64,000 nt of DNA, from NCBI RefSeq assembly GCF_001577835.2, contig NC_029516.1, forward strand, positions 50,280,186 to 50,344,185, in the 5' to 3' direction. Below are positions 21,403 through 34,899 of the stretch, piece by piece; position 1 is the first letter of the stretch, and every line of letters starts with the position of its first letter. Under the pieces are notes generated by a model. The model made no database searches. It was not told the origin of the DNA and saw only the letters and a list, made by a program, of their open reading frames with translations. The DNA comes from Coturnix japonica. Taxonomy: Eukaryota > Chordata > Aves > Galliformes > Phasianidae. A program made the position numbers and the translations under genes.

Positions 21403-24145
21403 ATCATATAATCATAGAATCACCAAGGTTGGAAAAGACCTAAAAGATCACCCAGTCCGACCATTCACCTATTACCAATAGCTCCCACTAAACCATGTTC
21501 CTCAACACAATAGCCAGTCGCTCCTTGAACGCCCCCAGGATTGGTGATTCCACCACCTCCCTGGGCAGTCCATTCCAGTGCCTCACCACCCTTTCTGAGA
21601 AGTAATATTTCCTAATCTCCAAACTGAATCTCCCCTGCCTCAGCTTGAAACCATTCCCTCTATTCCTATCACTAATGACACGAGAGAATAGGCTGACCCC
21701 TAGGTCTCCTCTGAGCCTCCTCCAGGCTGAACATTTCCAGCTCCTTCAGCCTCTCCTCATATGGCCTGTGCTCCAGACCCCTCACCAGCTTTGTTGCCCT
21801 CCTTTGAACACGCTCCAGGGCCTCTTGCAGTGAGGGGCCCAAAACTGGACACAGTACTCAAGGTGTGGCCTCACCAGTGCTGAGTACAGGGGGACAGTCA
21901 CCTCTCTGCTCCTGCTGGCATCACTGTTTCTGATGCAAGCCAGCATGTGGTTGGCCTTCTTGGCCACCTGGGCACACTGCTGGCTCATGTTCAGCTGAGC
22001 ATCAATCAATACCTCCAGGTCCATTTCCTCTATGCAGTCTTCCAGCCACTCCGCCCCAAGCCTGTAGCATCGCCCGGGGTTGTTGTAGCTGAAGTGCAGG
22101 ACACGGCATTTGGTCTTGTTGAACCTCATCCCATTGGCTTCTGCCCAGCTCTCCAGCCTGTCCAGATCCCTCTATAGGGCCTCAACACCCCCAGGCAGAT
22201 CCACACTCCCAGCCAATTTGGTGTCATCTGCGAACTTACTGAGGGTGCATTAGATGCCTTCATCTAGGTCAACAATAAAGATATTGAAGAGGACAGGCCC
22301 CAGCACCAACCCCTAGGGAACACCACTCGTGATAGGTCGCCAGCCGGATTTAACTAAATTCACCACCACTCTCTGCGTCTGGCCCTCCAGCCAGCTCCTT
22401 ACCCAGCCGAGAGTGTACCCATCCAATCCACGGGCTGCCAGCTTCTGCAGGAGAATACTGTGGGAGACAGTGTCAAAGGTTTTGCTGAAGTCTAGGTAGA
22501 CCACATCAACAGCCTTTCCCTCATCCAGCAGATGGGTCACTAGATCATAGAATGAGATCAGGTTGGTCAAACAGGACCTGCCCTTCATGAACCCATGCTG
22601 GGTAGGCCTGATCTTCCGGTAGTCCCACATATGCTATGTGATCTCCCTCAAGACAATCTGCTCCATAACCTTCCCTGGCACTGAGGTCAGGCTAACAGGC
22701 CTGTAGTTCCCCAGATCCTCCTTATAACCTTTCTTGTAAATGGGAGTCACACTAGCAAGCCTTCAGTCTTGTGTGACCTCACCAGTTAAGAAGGAGCGTT
22801 GATAGATGATGGAAAGCGGCTCGGCTATCACCTCTGCCAGTTCCCTCAGCACTCTCAGGTGGATCTCAACCGGCCCGATGGACTTGTGGCAGTCCAGTTG
22901 GAGTAGTAAGTCTCTGACCATTTCTTCCAGAATCACAGGGGGGTTAGTCTGCTCCCCAGCCGAGACTACCAGGTCAGAGTGCAGGGTACCCTGAGGATAA
23001 ATGGTCTGACTTTTAAAGACAGACGTAAAGAAGGCATTCAGAACCTCCGCCTTTTCCTTATCCTCAGTGGTCACATTCCCAGCGTCATCCAGCAGAGTGG
23101 ATATTCTCCTTTGTCCTCCTCTTGCTGTTGATGTATCTATAAAAGAGTTTCTTGTTCCTTTTTACCCCAGTGGCCAGGTTAAATTCAAGCTGGGCTTTTG
23201 CCTTTCTGATTTTCCCTCTACACATCTTAACAACTTCTTTGTATTCATTCTGAGTTGCCCGTCCCTCCTTCCACAGGTGGTAGATTCTCTTTTTCTCCCA
23301 GAGCCTCAAGAATAGCTCCCTATTCATCCACGCCAGTCTTCTTCCCCATTGACTCATTCTGCAGTTCAGGGGGACCACCTGCTCCTGAACCCTTAAGACT
23401 TCCTTCTTGAAGAGCAACCAGCTATCTTGGACCCCTTTACTCGCTAAGACTGAATGCCAGGGGACTCCCCCTACTAGTCTCTTGAACAATTCAAAGTCCA
23501 CCCTCCAGAAGTCCAAGGTAGCAGTCTTGCTATTCCCCCTCCAGGCTCCACCAAGAATCGAGAAATCTACCATTTCATGGTCACTGTCCAAGACAGTCCC
23601 CAACCTCCACATCTCCCACCAGACCTTCCCTGTTTGCCTCTAGCAAGGCAGCTCCTCTCGTGGGCTCTCTCACCAGCTGCATCAGGAATTTATCCTCTAT
23701 GCATTACAGAAACCTCCTAGACTGTTTCTTCTGCGCTATGCTGTACTCCCAGCATATGTCAAGGAAGTTGAAATCCTCCATGAGGACAAGGGCTGGCAAC
23801 CGTGCATCTTGTGCCAGCTGCTTATAGAATACCTCATCTGTCTCTTCATCCTGGTTTGGAGGTCTATAACAGATGCCCACCAGGATGTCTGCCTTGTCAG
23901 CCCTTCCTCTGATCTTTACCTATAGGGATTCAACCTTATTGTCCTCAGTCACAATCTCAGTAGCATGAAAGCATTCCCTAACATAGAGAGCCACACCGCC
24001 ACCCCTCCTTCCTTGCCTATCCTTCCTGAAGAGTTTGTAGCATCCAAGCAACTAGGTCATAGTTTGCCTGCTGTACAATGGCTTCCAACTCTTCTTGTTT
24101 GTTGCCCATGCTGCATGCATTAGTGTAGATGCACCTCAGCTAAGA
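21403..24145 (-). mobile_element. CR1 LINE, about 2.7 kb, endonuclease end through reverse transcriptase and 3' UTR
   Basis: This is the longest LINE copy in the window. The 3' tail (AATCATATAATCATAGAATC) is at 21403. On the minus strand the order is: endonuclease C-terminal and linker region near 24145-23085 (GTVLDSDHEMVDFSILG, WMNRELFLRLWEKKR), then the start of the polymerase (EKAEVLNAFFTSVFKSQ). The fingers and palm follow at 22630-22313 (GFMKGRSCLTNLISF, VVYLDFSKTFDTVSHS) and the C-terminal part at 22129-21782. ORF1 and the 5' part of ORF2 are missing, so it is 5'-truncated (full CR1 is about 4.5 kb). Stops and frame changes make it inactive. Confidence 0.93.
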
Positions 24146-24369
24146 TAAACTACCAAGGTCATATCTCTCTACAAAAGAAGATATTTGCAGCTGCAGCCAC
24201 AAATATCACTTCCCTTAAAACTGTCATAATACTTTGTTTTATCCTAGGATCATTCTTCTGTCTGGGGCCTTTTGGGCCCCTGACACATGCCACCCTGTGA
24301 TCTTGGTTGGGACACAATGGTCCCTTTGAGTCTTCAGAATACTTCGTTTTATCATGGCATCAGAAAAGT

Positions 24370-25345
24370 AACTATTCATTCTTAAAGTGTGTTTGCAGAG
24401 GAAAATAAACGTAAAGTTAACAATAATGATTTCTTTAAATCTGCAATATTGGAAAGTATTTGTGAAGAAGTTGAAAATTCCTTACTGAATAGGAAAATTT
24501 TCTGGGCTCATGACATGCACAAGATTGCAGTAATATGTACTGCTCTGGATCCCAGTTGTTCATTTGATTTATAGACTTGCCTGTTTGAAGTTCTCAAGCA
24601 AGGAAATGTAAACTAAAAAGAAAGAAACAGTGACATATTTCAAAAAACACCATTCCATCACATTTGAAAATCATCATTCCAACACCATCAGAAATAATAT
24701 CTACTTGCACACATAAAACTACATTTGGAACTTTTACTTTGGCATAAAATAAGAAAGATGCCTACATATCTTCCTCCATTTCTTTCCAGAAAAAAAAAAT
24801 CTGAATTTGTACTTACTGCACATGGATATTTATCAGAGTAATATAATGTTATACCCATACTTAATTTTTAATCTGAAATCTTGGATATTATTAACTTCCC
24901 TGGCAGCATTACAAGGAATAATTTCATAATTCAGAACTGAAAATAACTGCAAATGAACCATAAGTAAATAGAACTGAATTATCTTTTGCAAAAATCTGTG
25001 AAAGAGTTGAGGGCATGCAGGCTGCACATGGGAAAGACTACAGAAAATCAAATATTTTTTTATGCGTGGCAGGGCTCCTTGCCTTGAGTTGTACTTCCTG
25101 AGTTCCTGCACTCTGGGGACCAATCTGTCTCTATGCCTGCAGCCCTGGGATAAGATTGAGCTACAGTCTCAGAGGTATTTTTGTTTTGTTTCACATTGCT
25201 TGCCCTACTGAAAAAGGTTTTGGCATTAATGGTTGCGTGGAAAAAAAGTTGTGAAAACTGAAACCAAATGAAGCCTGGGGCAACAGTTCTGGCCTCCATG
25301 TACAGGGATGTGACAAGAAACAAGAGTGCAGCAGGCTAGGTCTGT
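24370..25345 (+). repeat. Paralogous segment P2 (copy 2 of a dispersed repeat of about 1 kb)
   Basis: Aligns with 12085-13360 without the LTR-like insertion. A 61-codon open frame at 24389-24574 reads EENKRKVNNNDFFKSAILES and ends TALDPSCSFDL. The phrase ALDP is reminiscent of the LDPRFK motif in hAT transposases, but this is a weak hint and not an assignment. The site of the copy-1 insertion corresponds to ATAATGTTATACCC near 24845. Confidence 0.75.
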
Positions 25346-27354
25346 AGACCTAAAAGAAATCAGAAATTTAGGTTACGCGTGTAACAATATACTGAAAGTG
25401 AACAAGTATCTTCTCAGGCAAGTGTATGGATCCTCTCAGTCATATCTACCCATTCATATTCAAAAATAACTGTGCTAGCTTGAGCTGACGTGTCTGACAA
25501 TCACTGTTCATGTTTCAGAGTGCACAGATCTGAATCACTGCTGTGCAAGCACATTTCCTCCCACATAGCAGCTTCCCAAAACTCTTCCACGACCAGGCAC
25601 TGCCATTCCCTTTTTATAGATTATTCAAGTTTTACAAGTGATAAAGTGCCCTAACAGTAAGGAAATCATAATAGCCAACAAACTGCACAATTGTTGAACT
25701 GAAGAAAGTCTTCATAGAAGTGAACGCTTCTCTTTTCCATGATTAAAGTACACATTTATGGAGAAACATGACATATTCTTGGCTTTGGATTCATTGGAGC
25801 TCTGGTGATTTATGTTAAAGAATTTCTAACCTTGGTCTTCAGGGTTTGGTGAAAATTTCCATTTTGGTCTTGGTAAAACACCAAATTAGAGGTACCCCAA
25901 AGGCAGCTTCTTTAAGTAAAAGATGTTGTTAAGCATAGAAGAATCCATGACATACCGCTAAATTTGTGTTTTGTCCACCTTATTCAAGAAGGCAAAAATG
26001 AGTCAAAACTTTTTAGATAACCAACTTTCATCACTGCTGACAAGCTGCTTTATATTGACATTGCAAGATCCATAAGCACAGCATGGTGCAAAGAAGACTG
26101 ATAGAAGTTACGTCTCCATACAAGCAGATATTTCCTGCTAGAAGTTCTTATGGTTTGTTTACTTTCATTTTTAAAGAAATGTTTAAAAAATACAGCAATT
26201 CTAAAACACACCAAAGAGTAGGAGTGTCAGCATGTATAATATTAAACTATGGATCATATATTAAAAGAACAAAAGAATAAAATAGAATAAGAAATAAAGG
26301 TTTGCTGACTGCCACCATTGTCCTACAGGAAACGCACTTAGAAACCAGTGGCAGGTGAGCAGCCAGTGAGGTGACAGTTGTGCTTTGGAAGTCATTGCTA
26401 TATATTCCATAGTATATGCTATGGAAGTTAGAGCTATGACAATGGAGTCATTGCTCCTGAGGGTGAGTCCCAACACTTCAGTTTGAGGATGCGTGCAGCC
26501 AAGTGCCCTGGCAGGACTTCCAAGCTGTGACTCAGCTATAGCACTGGGGTGAATGTGCCTTGATCTTCATTCATAATGAGCACTGAAAAAAAAGCCTGGA
26601 AGGCTTTTAGACGCTCATAAAATAAAAGAGATTTTATTAGAGCATTTACAACAGTATTTACCTTTTTTCTTTTTTACTACAGAGATAAGACCATTAGGTA
26701 AAACAGAAGCATGAAGACTTTATTAACTACTACTCCCTGTGAACTCGGTAGCTTTCTGAGCTAGATCAGTCTGCCCCTTCATCCCTAGGAAATACCTTCC
26801 ACCACACTCAAGGCCATGCTAGATGCAAGCCAGACCCTTTCTCCCCCACCACCCTCCTGCCTCCCCCCAAGTTCATTTTACTGCAATATTCCCATCAATG
26901 GTATGTCATAGTGCAGTGTACTGAGTTGCAGCCCATTTTAGCCCATTGCGACTGGGAAGGCACCAAACCAATATCAGGGACAAAACAGCTCCACCTGCCA
27001 CCTCTCAACTCAGGCTCTTCTTACAGCAAAACGACAGATGCCCAGAACTACTCAATAAAATAAATGTCTAACTCTGCCATAGTCAAAAGCTGACTTTCTT
27101 TAGCTCTGAACAAACACCAGAAAGAGAAGATGCTATTTGACATGAAAAAGTAGAAAACTCCATTCACCAGTTATTGCTTTCAAGATACTCTCCATACACC
27201 TGGTTGTACTGCTGTTTGCAGAAAGCCCTCAGTAAGCACAGGAAAGAACTCATTATCTATTACAACTCCAATGCCAGAGGCATGGCTGGGGTGCAGCAGG
27301 GAACAGATTCTCTTCAAGTCCATGGCTGTTCCTCCCTGGGCTCCTTGTCTTAGT
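25346..27354. other. Unassigned intergenic sequence
   Basis: No gene or known repeat is recognised. A dyad of TTCCATAG and CTATGGAA with a 6-base centre lies at 26404-26425. Confidence 0.45.
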
Positions 27355-28345
27355 ATTAACAAAAATGATTTCAGGAAAGCATTGAATACTATTTCTTGGA
27401 GTATCCTACTGGGTGAAATGTCCAGCATACATCTAGACAAAACTACAATGGCATTGGGTAAACAACTGTTGGATTATGAGTCAGTTCCAAAATTGTTTGG
27501 TAAATAGCTGTTGGCCAGTCACTAGTAGGATTCCAGGAGGGTTCATCTTAGGGCCAATTCTCTATAATGTTTCCATCAATCAACTGGATATAAAACTCAA
27601 TATAAGGTTTGCAGGTGACACTAAATTGGGAGGAGCTGCTAACTCCTTCAAGGACAGAGAGATCTTGACAAATTGGAGGACTGGGCAATGACCATCCATG
27701 AGGTTTAATAAGAGCAAGTGCTGGATTCTACAACTTAGATGGGGCAGCCCTGGCTACATGTACAGAGTGGGAGACAAGAGGCTGGAGAGCAGCTCTGCAG
27801 AAAGACTAGGGATTTTGTTTGACAGTAAGTTGAACACAAGTCAGCAGTGTACCCTGGCAGCCAAAAGGGCCAAACCTACTCTGGAGTTCATTAGGCCCAG
27901 CCTAATGAGTGAGGGAAAGACTTGTCTTGTTCTGCTCTGCATCGTACAGCCTCACCTCAAGCACTGGATACAGTTTGGAGCCACAATATCAGAAGGACAA
28001 ACAGCTATGAGAGAGCATGCAAAGGAGGGCTTACAAAGATGGTGAAGTCCAGAGGGACTGCACAAGGAGAGGCAGCGCTGAGCTCTGCTCTCTGATGACA
28101 GGGCCTGAGGGAATGGCATGGTGCTGATCAGGGGGGCTTAGGGACAGTTTCTGCATCAGAGGGCAGTGGGCATGGAACAGGCTGCCCAGGGCAGTGGGCA
28201 TGACCACAAGTGCCAGAGTTCAAGAAGCATCTTAACAGTGCTCTCAGACATAGGGCTTGGATTTTATATGGTGCACTGCAGAGCCAGAAATTGGAATCCT
28301 TGATCTTTGTGTGTTCTTTCCAACTTGGGGTATTCTCTAAGGCTA
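27355..28345 (+). mobile_element. CR1 LINE fragment, plus strand
   Basis: Translates as degraded CR1 ORF2: KALNTISWSILLGEM (family KAFDTVSHSILL), then SRIPGGFILGPILYN, RFAGDTKLGGAANS (FADD box altered to FAGD), MRFNKSKCWILQL and LNTSQQCTLAAKRA. The CR1 3' UTR follows, with the word GCAGTGGGCATG repeated 28 bases apart near 28160-28200. It is truncated at its 5' end and inactive. It is one of only two plus-strand CR1 pieces here. Confidence 0.88.
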
Positions 28346-30149
28346 TCTTAAGGCTACTCTAAGGCAGGACACACCTGTCCAAATATTTAACAAGCAGAAA
28401 GTAGAGTATTACATATCTGTGGTAATAGACTTATCTTAAGATAAGAAACTGCACGAAGAAGTATGATAAATACATTAGTTCAGGACAGTAGCAAAATGAA
28501 CTTTGTCCCATAGTGTGTGGGTGTCCTATGGGGACCAAAAAGGATTCACAGCAAGGAGAAGTCCACCCACTCACATTTCTCAATGAAAGCAAGTTTGTTA
28601 CAGAGAAATCCATTTGCTGGATCATTTCTGTTCTGAAAGCCTGGAACCCAGGTACTTCCTAATGGCCATCTCTCTCTCAAGCAAACCCTAGTCTGTGGCC
28701 TGATATAGGAACATGCTTCCAAGAGGCATACCTGTGCTTTGTTCACCCTGTAGATGTGAAATCAGCAGCCCAGCCTCCTCCTCTTCCCAGGCTATTTTGG
28801 CTTGTGCTTGCTGCAGGCATCTCTCCATGAGTGCTGGCATTCAGATCAGGAAGGTATTTGTGAGATGATTTCAAGTAATCACCACTACTACCCATGCCTC
28901 ATCTTCTATTGTCATGGAGCTGCCTCACCATTGACAAATTCAATCGCTTCAACTGAAGGAAAACAAAAGGCTATCTATCTGCAACAGACTCTTTCTGAAG
29001 AGTCTTCTTGATGAAGAAGTAATTTTTCTTAGCATGGACTAACAGATGTTTGCATTAAATTGGCACCAACAAATAGTCAAGAGATTGTAAAGGCAAATAA
29101 ACATAAAAAACACTGACAGCCTTGAGTACTTCCACTTCTCTCTAAACCTGATCAGCACTTGGCCTTCCGTGCACTTGGAAAGACTTTTTGCTGCAGATCC
29201 CAAAGGGTAGGAAGAATTCCCTGCCACCCATGTTGCAGGGTTTAGTAAAAAAAAGATAGTTGAAAAGGTAGAATAGTCAAAAAATGGTGTCATCAAAAAG
29301 CAAAATGGAGCATGAACCAACCAAAAGGCTTCAAGCTCCACAGTAACATGGTACACTTTTGCTGTTTTCTTCTGCTACAACACATGGAAAAAGCGCTTGG
29401 ATGAAGAAACCCACTGGGCTGGGGAGCCTGGCAACTTAGACTGCCTTGGCCTGGCAGTCTGTGCACTGGGCTCAAAACCCAGAATCAGGTCTTCCAGAAC
29501 TCACCAAACCAATAGAAAAGACAAATACCAAAGAGCCTCTTTCTGCTGTGCTACCAAGCCAGAAAAGCTGGCAGATCTCCCAGTAACTTTCTTTCTGAAA
29601 AGGTGGTGTCCTGAAAAGTCTCATCACAAAGTGGAAAACAGTCATGCACAGAGGAGCCTGACTTAATGTGGAGTGACAGGTCCAGACCCACTGAAAACCC
29701 CACCTTTCTCGAGCACAGCTAAGGCTGAAACTTTGGCACTTCTCTTTGCCTCCCCGCCCAGAGTGGAGATTTACAACAGACTACTGGTTGTCAGTGTGGC
29801 AAAGGGCATTCATCATCTTCAAACAAGCACAAAACACAAGCTTGCCAGACTGACAGCTAAGCAACAGATAGGAGTGACCACAGCAGCCATTCTGCAGTAG
29901 AACAAATTCAAAACCAGATAAACACCCAGTCAGGTGCTGGCCACACTTTGAAAACCACAGTCATACTTAACAATTCCTGTAGTCAAGTTCCCTCCTGCAC
30001 CTACATGTTGCAAACTGAGTATTAACATGTCCAGACACTACTGGAGGCTTTCCAGGGCTTAACAGGGCTGTGGCTCAGCTACAGTGATTTCAGGTGAATG
30101 TTTGGGACCAGAACACATCTTAGGTGAGTGAAAGCTGAGGTAGAAGGGA
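28346..30149. other. Unassigned intergenic sequence
   Basis: No gene or repeat is recognised. Open frames of 60-105 codons on both strands show no family motifs. Confidence 0.45.
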
Positions 30150-30530
30150 CTGTTAAGCCCGGATAAGACAAAGCTCATGGGGAATCTCATCAGTGTCTGT
30201 AAATACCTAAAAGGGAGGTGTAAAAATGTCAGCAGTAGATTGTTTTCAGTGGTGCCCTTTGCCAGGACAGGAGGCCGTGGGGAAAAATTGGAATACAGGA
30301 GGCTCTGTCTGAACATTAGGAAGCACACTTCTGTGCTGTGAGAGTGGTGGAGCACCAGCACAGGTCACCTAGAGAGGGTTTGGAGTCTTCCTCCTTGGAG
30401 GTCTTCAAAAGTTGCATGGACATGAGCTTCGGCACTCTGTTCTGGGTACCCCTCTTAAGTGGGGTTTGGACCAGGTGGCCTTCAAAAATACCTTCCAACC
30501 CCAACCATCCTGTGACTGTGTCTGTGCCCC
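30150..30530 (+). mobile_element. CR1 LINE 3' end, plus strand
   Basis: Reads as a sense-oriented CR1 3' UTR: ATCAGTGTCTGTAAATACCT, GAACATTAGGAAGCACACTT, CTTGGAGGTCTTCAAAAGTT and ACCTTCCAACCCCAACCATC near the 3' end. Confidence 0.88.
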
Positions 30531-33020
30531 TATGCTGAGTTCTGCAAAGGTGCCCAGAAGGCTTTTAGACTCCCAGAAAATAACAAATTTGATTAAAATA
30601 TTAACGGTGATGATTACCCTCTTACTGTTATTTCATTCTTGCTGTTTCATTGTTGATGCAACAGATCCATTGCAATCAAGAAAGCTGGCCCACTCCATTA
30701 GTGTTTTGTCAAAGGCCAGTCCTGAATGTTACTCTACAGGAGTAGCATTACTCAACATAACTCAAAATCAAACGCAAATGAACATCCAGTGAGGAGACAA
30801 CAATGCCTTGAAAGCTATGGCCCCACTTCACAAGGTTACTGGTGATTCATGTCCTGCATTCACACACTACAAATCACAGAATGACATGGCAGGTTGTTCC
30901 AGGAGAGCTGCCAGGTTTTTCAGGAAGCACAAACACCATGACTCAGCTGAAAGATTGAAGTAATTGGGTCTCATTGTTCAACCATACCCAGCACAGCCAA
31001 AAAGAAAAAGAAAAAAGAGTTGAAGGCTTTTCAAGGTAGGTTTTAAAATGCTGCAGGTGATGACAGTTATCTTTATCCATACAAATAAAGCAATGAAGTT
31101 AAACAGAACAGAAAAGCCTAAGCAGAAAAGCCTAGACATGTAACCACATACTTCCAGCGGATCTTCCCAGCCAGACCCATGTTGTGGGCTCCTGAGCTGC
31201 CAAAACCTCTCCCTGCTCCACCCTTGCCCCCAGAAATTTCACTCCAACCCCTTGAGAGCCTACCCACTGCTAGCCACACCTTGCTTCTCTCCAGAGGCAA
31301 TAACCATGTGTGCTCTTCATCCAGGTAGCCCCTGGGTGACCCAGACACTTATAGTTGTCACTGCCTTTTCATGGAAAGCCCCCCAATATGCACCGAGTTC
31401 ATCCCTTATTACAGCAGGAGGCACAGCTGGGGAGCAGCAGAAGGAAATGTGACACCCATGTCCATGATTGCTCTTCCACAGGCTGCTTGTACCAACAAGG
31501 CTGTTCTTGGCCAGGACACAACTAGTCCAAATGTTAAACAGGACGTAGCGTGAGAATTACTCCTGTGCTCATATCTTAGTGTATCCAGACTTATCTTAAG
31601 AAGAAAGTGCATACATAGTTGTCACATTAAGGGTATGAATCTAATGCATGGCTAATAAAGGAAGCTCTTCTGCTGAGTTGGAAGGCTCAGAAAGGACCCA
31701 TTTGCTTTATAAACTCCTCCTCAGAAAGCAGTCTAGGTGGACCAGGTCCAGTCCTAGTCCCAGACTTGGTCAGAGGCTTTTTTGTCTAAGGATAATGTGT
31801 ATAATCACTCATCTTTACTGAAACAACATAAGGCTGTGAGGCCTCCACCTCATCCCAGATGTCACTCAGTCACTGTAGCCGCTGGGCCTTATCTGAGCAT
31901 TAAACTGCACACCTCCACATCTGTCAAGTGCTTTGGCAAGATAAGCAAATTACTTAACTGCTGTGTTGGCTCATGACCAGTGCAAGATAAGCATGTTAGT
32001 TAAATCATATTCCTGTTCAAACCAGATTCAATTCTCTAATCTCAATCTCTCAATCTCTACATTTCAGTCTTTCAGCTTTTACAATTATGACCATTAGTAC
32101 AATACAAATTATGGCATTTGGGTCTATCTGACTGGTAAATATTGAAGTTTGCATATTATATATTGATCTGTATGGAGTCATCCAGGAATCCAGCAGTCCC
32201 ATTCCACTCAATGCACCAGTCAATTGTTTGAATATTATACCAGTCACCATGCTAAAATTTTGGTTTCTAAATTTTCATCAATATCGATAACACAGTAACT
32301 TCAACTATAAATATCAACAGTCCTTGAGGATGCTCTGGCTCAGTGTAGATAAACCATCATCCCAGGTACAGGTTCTTAGCACCAGTTTCTCTATAAAGTA
32401 CAAAGAGAAAATGCTCACTCATAATATGACTGACAGACTTTATGTTAAAATTTGTGTCTCCTGTAGACACTTCCCATGCCACAGTTTAATAATTCCAGTT
32501 GCTGTTTTGCCTGTAGGATGTTACATTGGTGAACCATATCCCCATTAATTATTGCTTTTTCTCAGAGTAGGTGCTTCCTGAATCAGAAACAGTTTGCTTG
32601 ACAGCATTTGAAATAGCAAAGTGTTATCTTTCTGTATCTTTCTGCAATCTAGATACTCTATCTTTTGTAATAAGCATTATTTCATCGATGACTTCCAAAT
32701 GGACATACCATTTACAGTCTGTAGATTTCTGGGCAGTGCTTGTTGGTAGTGTTGTAGTCTTGCAAGCAGTATCTAGGAGATAGATCCCCAAATGATTACA
32801 CAGTCATGATCCTTTCTGTTCGACTTATTTCACCGCTTACAGTAGGGTCAGCAAGACATAGCTCCTGTTGTTGAGTAGTGCCTGGAGTCTTTTGACTCCC
32901 TTTTGATCCATCTCCATAGAGTTGGTGTAAGAGGCTGTTTTCTCCAGAGGCAACAAAGTATTAGCAGTCCCAAAATATGTTGACATCAACAGCCCCACCA
33001 CAGGTAAGCCCATAATCTAT

Positions 33021-33078
33021 GTTCCATCACTGGAACATGTCACATCACTGTCACATCACTGTGACACAGTGTGTCACA
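33021..33078. repeat. Cluster of inverted and direct short repeats
   Basis: GTTCCATCACTGGAAC at 33021-33036 has perfect 6-bp inverted arms. TCACATCACTG occurs twice in tandem at 33040-33061. TGTGACACAGTGTGTCACA at 33060-33078 is a near-perfect palindrome. Confidence 0.7.
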
Positions 33079-34531
33079 GAGGGTATGCTGAGTTCTGAAC
33101 ATATTATATCAGATGAGATACCATTGCTAGCCAAATTAGACCGAGTGTCATTGACTGAGGTGGTAAGTAGGCAGGGATCAACACTGAGCAAGGAGTCTAT
33201 AGCAAGATAAGTAGAGGTACAAGATGCCTAAGGTAAGGCACTGACATGATATCACATTTATAGTACTTTCCACAGATATCCATGTGTTTTTTTGTAAAAA
33301 TCAGCAATGAAACATTACCAAAGGTAAATACACAGGTAAAGGTACAGGACAGTAGGATCAGCTTTCTGAACTAGATAGGTGGGTTAATTTGCCCAAATGT
33401 AAGGAGAGAGGCTGTAGCCTAGGCTAGAGCAGAATAGGGTTGTGGCAAGGAATGGAACCTATCGCCAGAAGTATCCAGTTTTCCACAGCAGCTTCTTTCG
33501 CTGCTGACCAGAGAAAGAATGCCACACACAGCTACCTGGGGTCACACAGCAAAAAGGGGCCAGGCAAATGGATACTGCCTTGTTAATAGCCTCAGGAGGT
33601 TATTTCTTTTTCAACTAAAATGCATGTCTGGTGTCTGAATTTATGTCTGTTTTTGTTCTCGCTCAAACACAGAGTATTTAGAAAAAGTTGAAAGGACTTA
33701 TGCTGAGAGGTAGTTGGACTCTGTGGTTGTGCCAACACGTTGAATAGGAACATGTGGGAAAGTGAAAGGAACATGTGGGAAATAATTCAATCCATAATAT
33801 AGAATTATGGTGGGAAGTATTTAGAAGATGCAGCAAAAATGCATGCAATTTTATAGGTGATTAGAAAATCTGTTCTGAGAAATGTGATAAAGTTATGGTT
33901 CAATTAGGTGCTGAAAGTCCCTAGAGTACAAGAGGCAGGGGCCTCCTGCACGCCTAGGGAGATAAAAACCCACTGCAAACTTGGAGCCAGGCTTTGATGC
34001 TTAACATGAAGTCTCTGAACCCACATTAAAATCCATAAATAAATTACATCACTCTTGGAAGTGGTCAGCACACATAGCAGCTGTTGAAATGCATTCAGAT
34101 ACTATAGTGACAAGCACAGTACAGGAAACAAACTATCTGGAGCCATAAAAGCAAGGACCAAGGTGAACCCTTGCTATTTCTCCTTTGGCAACCCTCCCAC
34201 TGAATTTGATGGGTTTCACCTCAGCCATTATGTAAAGTAGCCCTTTGCTGGATCTGTCTGACAGCTGCGTACCCTGGCCCTCTAAGACCCCTGCCTCTTG
34301 TACTGAGGTACAGTGGTTGTAGGATGCTCCCCGCAGCCTTCACATGACAGCACTCTGAGTGCGTACTGACCCCACATCAGGTGGGTTGATCAGACTGAAG
34401 CATGCCTGCAGGCAACCTGTGATCACAGCCCCATTTTTGCAGCCCCTGGCATCCTGCTGATGCTAGCCAACATTTCAGCTGAGTGCAGGGAACCCACTGC
34501 TTTGAACATCCCCCAGTGGTCCCACAGGGAG

Positions 34532-34538
34532 TGACTCA
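34532..34538 (+). promoter_or_regulatory. AP-1 / ARE-like site upstream of AKR1B
   Basis: A perfect TGACTCA lies about 460 bp before the AKR1B start codon. The extended context TGACTCAGG is one base from the antioxidant response core TGACnnnGC. AKR1B10 is known in mammals as an NRF2/AP-1-responsive gene, so the site is plausible, but a 7-mer can occur by chance. Confidence 0.3.
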
Positions 34539-34899
34539 GGAGCCCATCCTGCAAAGAGAGGGAACACATAAACTGGGTAAAGAGAGGCTCATGCTCCCTT
34601 TTAATGAATTCTTCTGAACAGTGTGTGAATCGGATCTTTTCTAGTAATAAGATACGGAGGTTCCAGACCGTTTGTCTCTGCTAGTAACTGAGCCTATCTG
34701 TGCAAGACACCTCCTGCAGTAGTTCTCCCAACATTATTCAGGCCCACAGCACTTCAGGAGTAGTCACGCAAAGCACTGAGTTCACCATGAATAAGGCATT
34801 TCCACTTCAACAGAAAACATAAATGAATAGAAAAATCCTTGGCAGCCAACCAAAACCTCAACATCATGGGCCCCACGCCTTACGAAACCCTGGAGGAGG

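Larger units (their letters stand above)
30531..34899. other. Unassigned intergenic sequence upstream of AKR1B
   Basis: No gene or dispersed repeat is recognised over about 4.4 kb. A small cluster of dyads lies at 33021-33078. An AP-1-like site is at 34532. Confidence 0.45.

Noticed and set aside
26404-26425. Dyad TTCCATAG / CTATGGAA as an operator
   Set aside because: An isolated 8-bp inverted pair in AT-rich intergenic DNA with no adjacent gene. No basis for a function.
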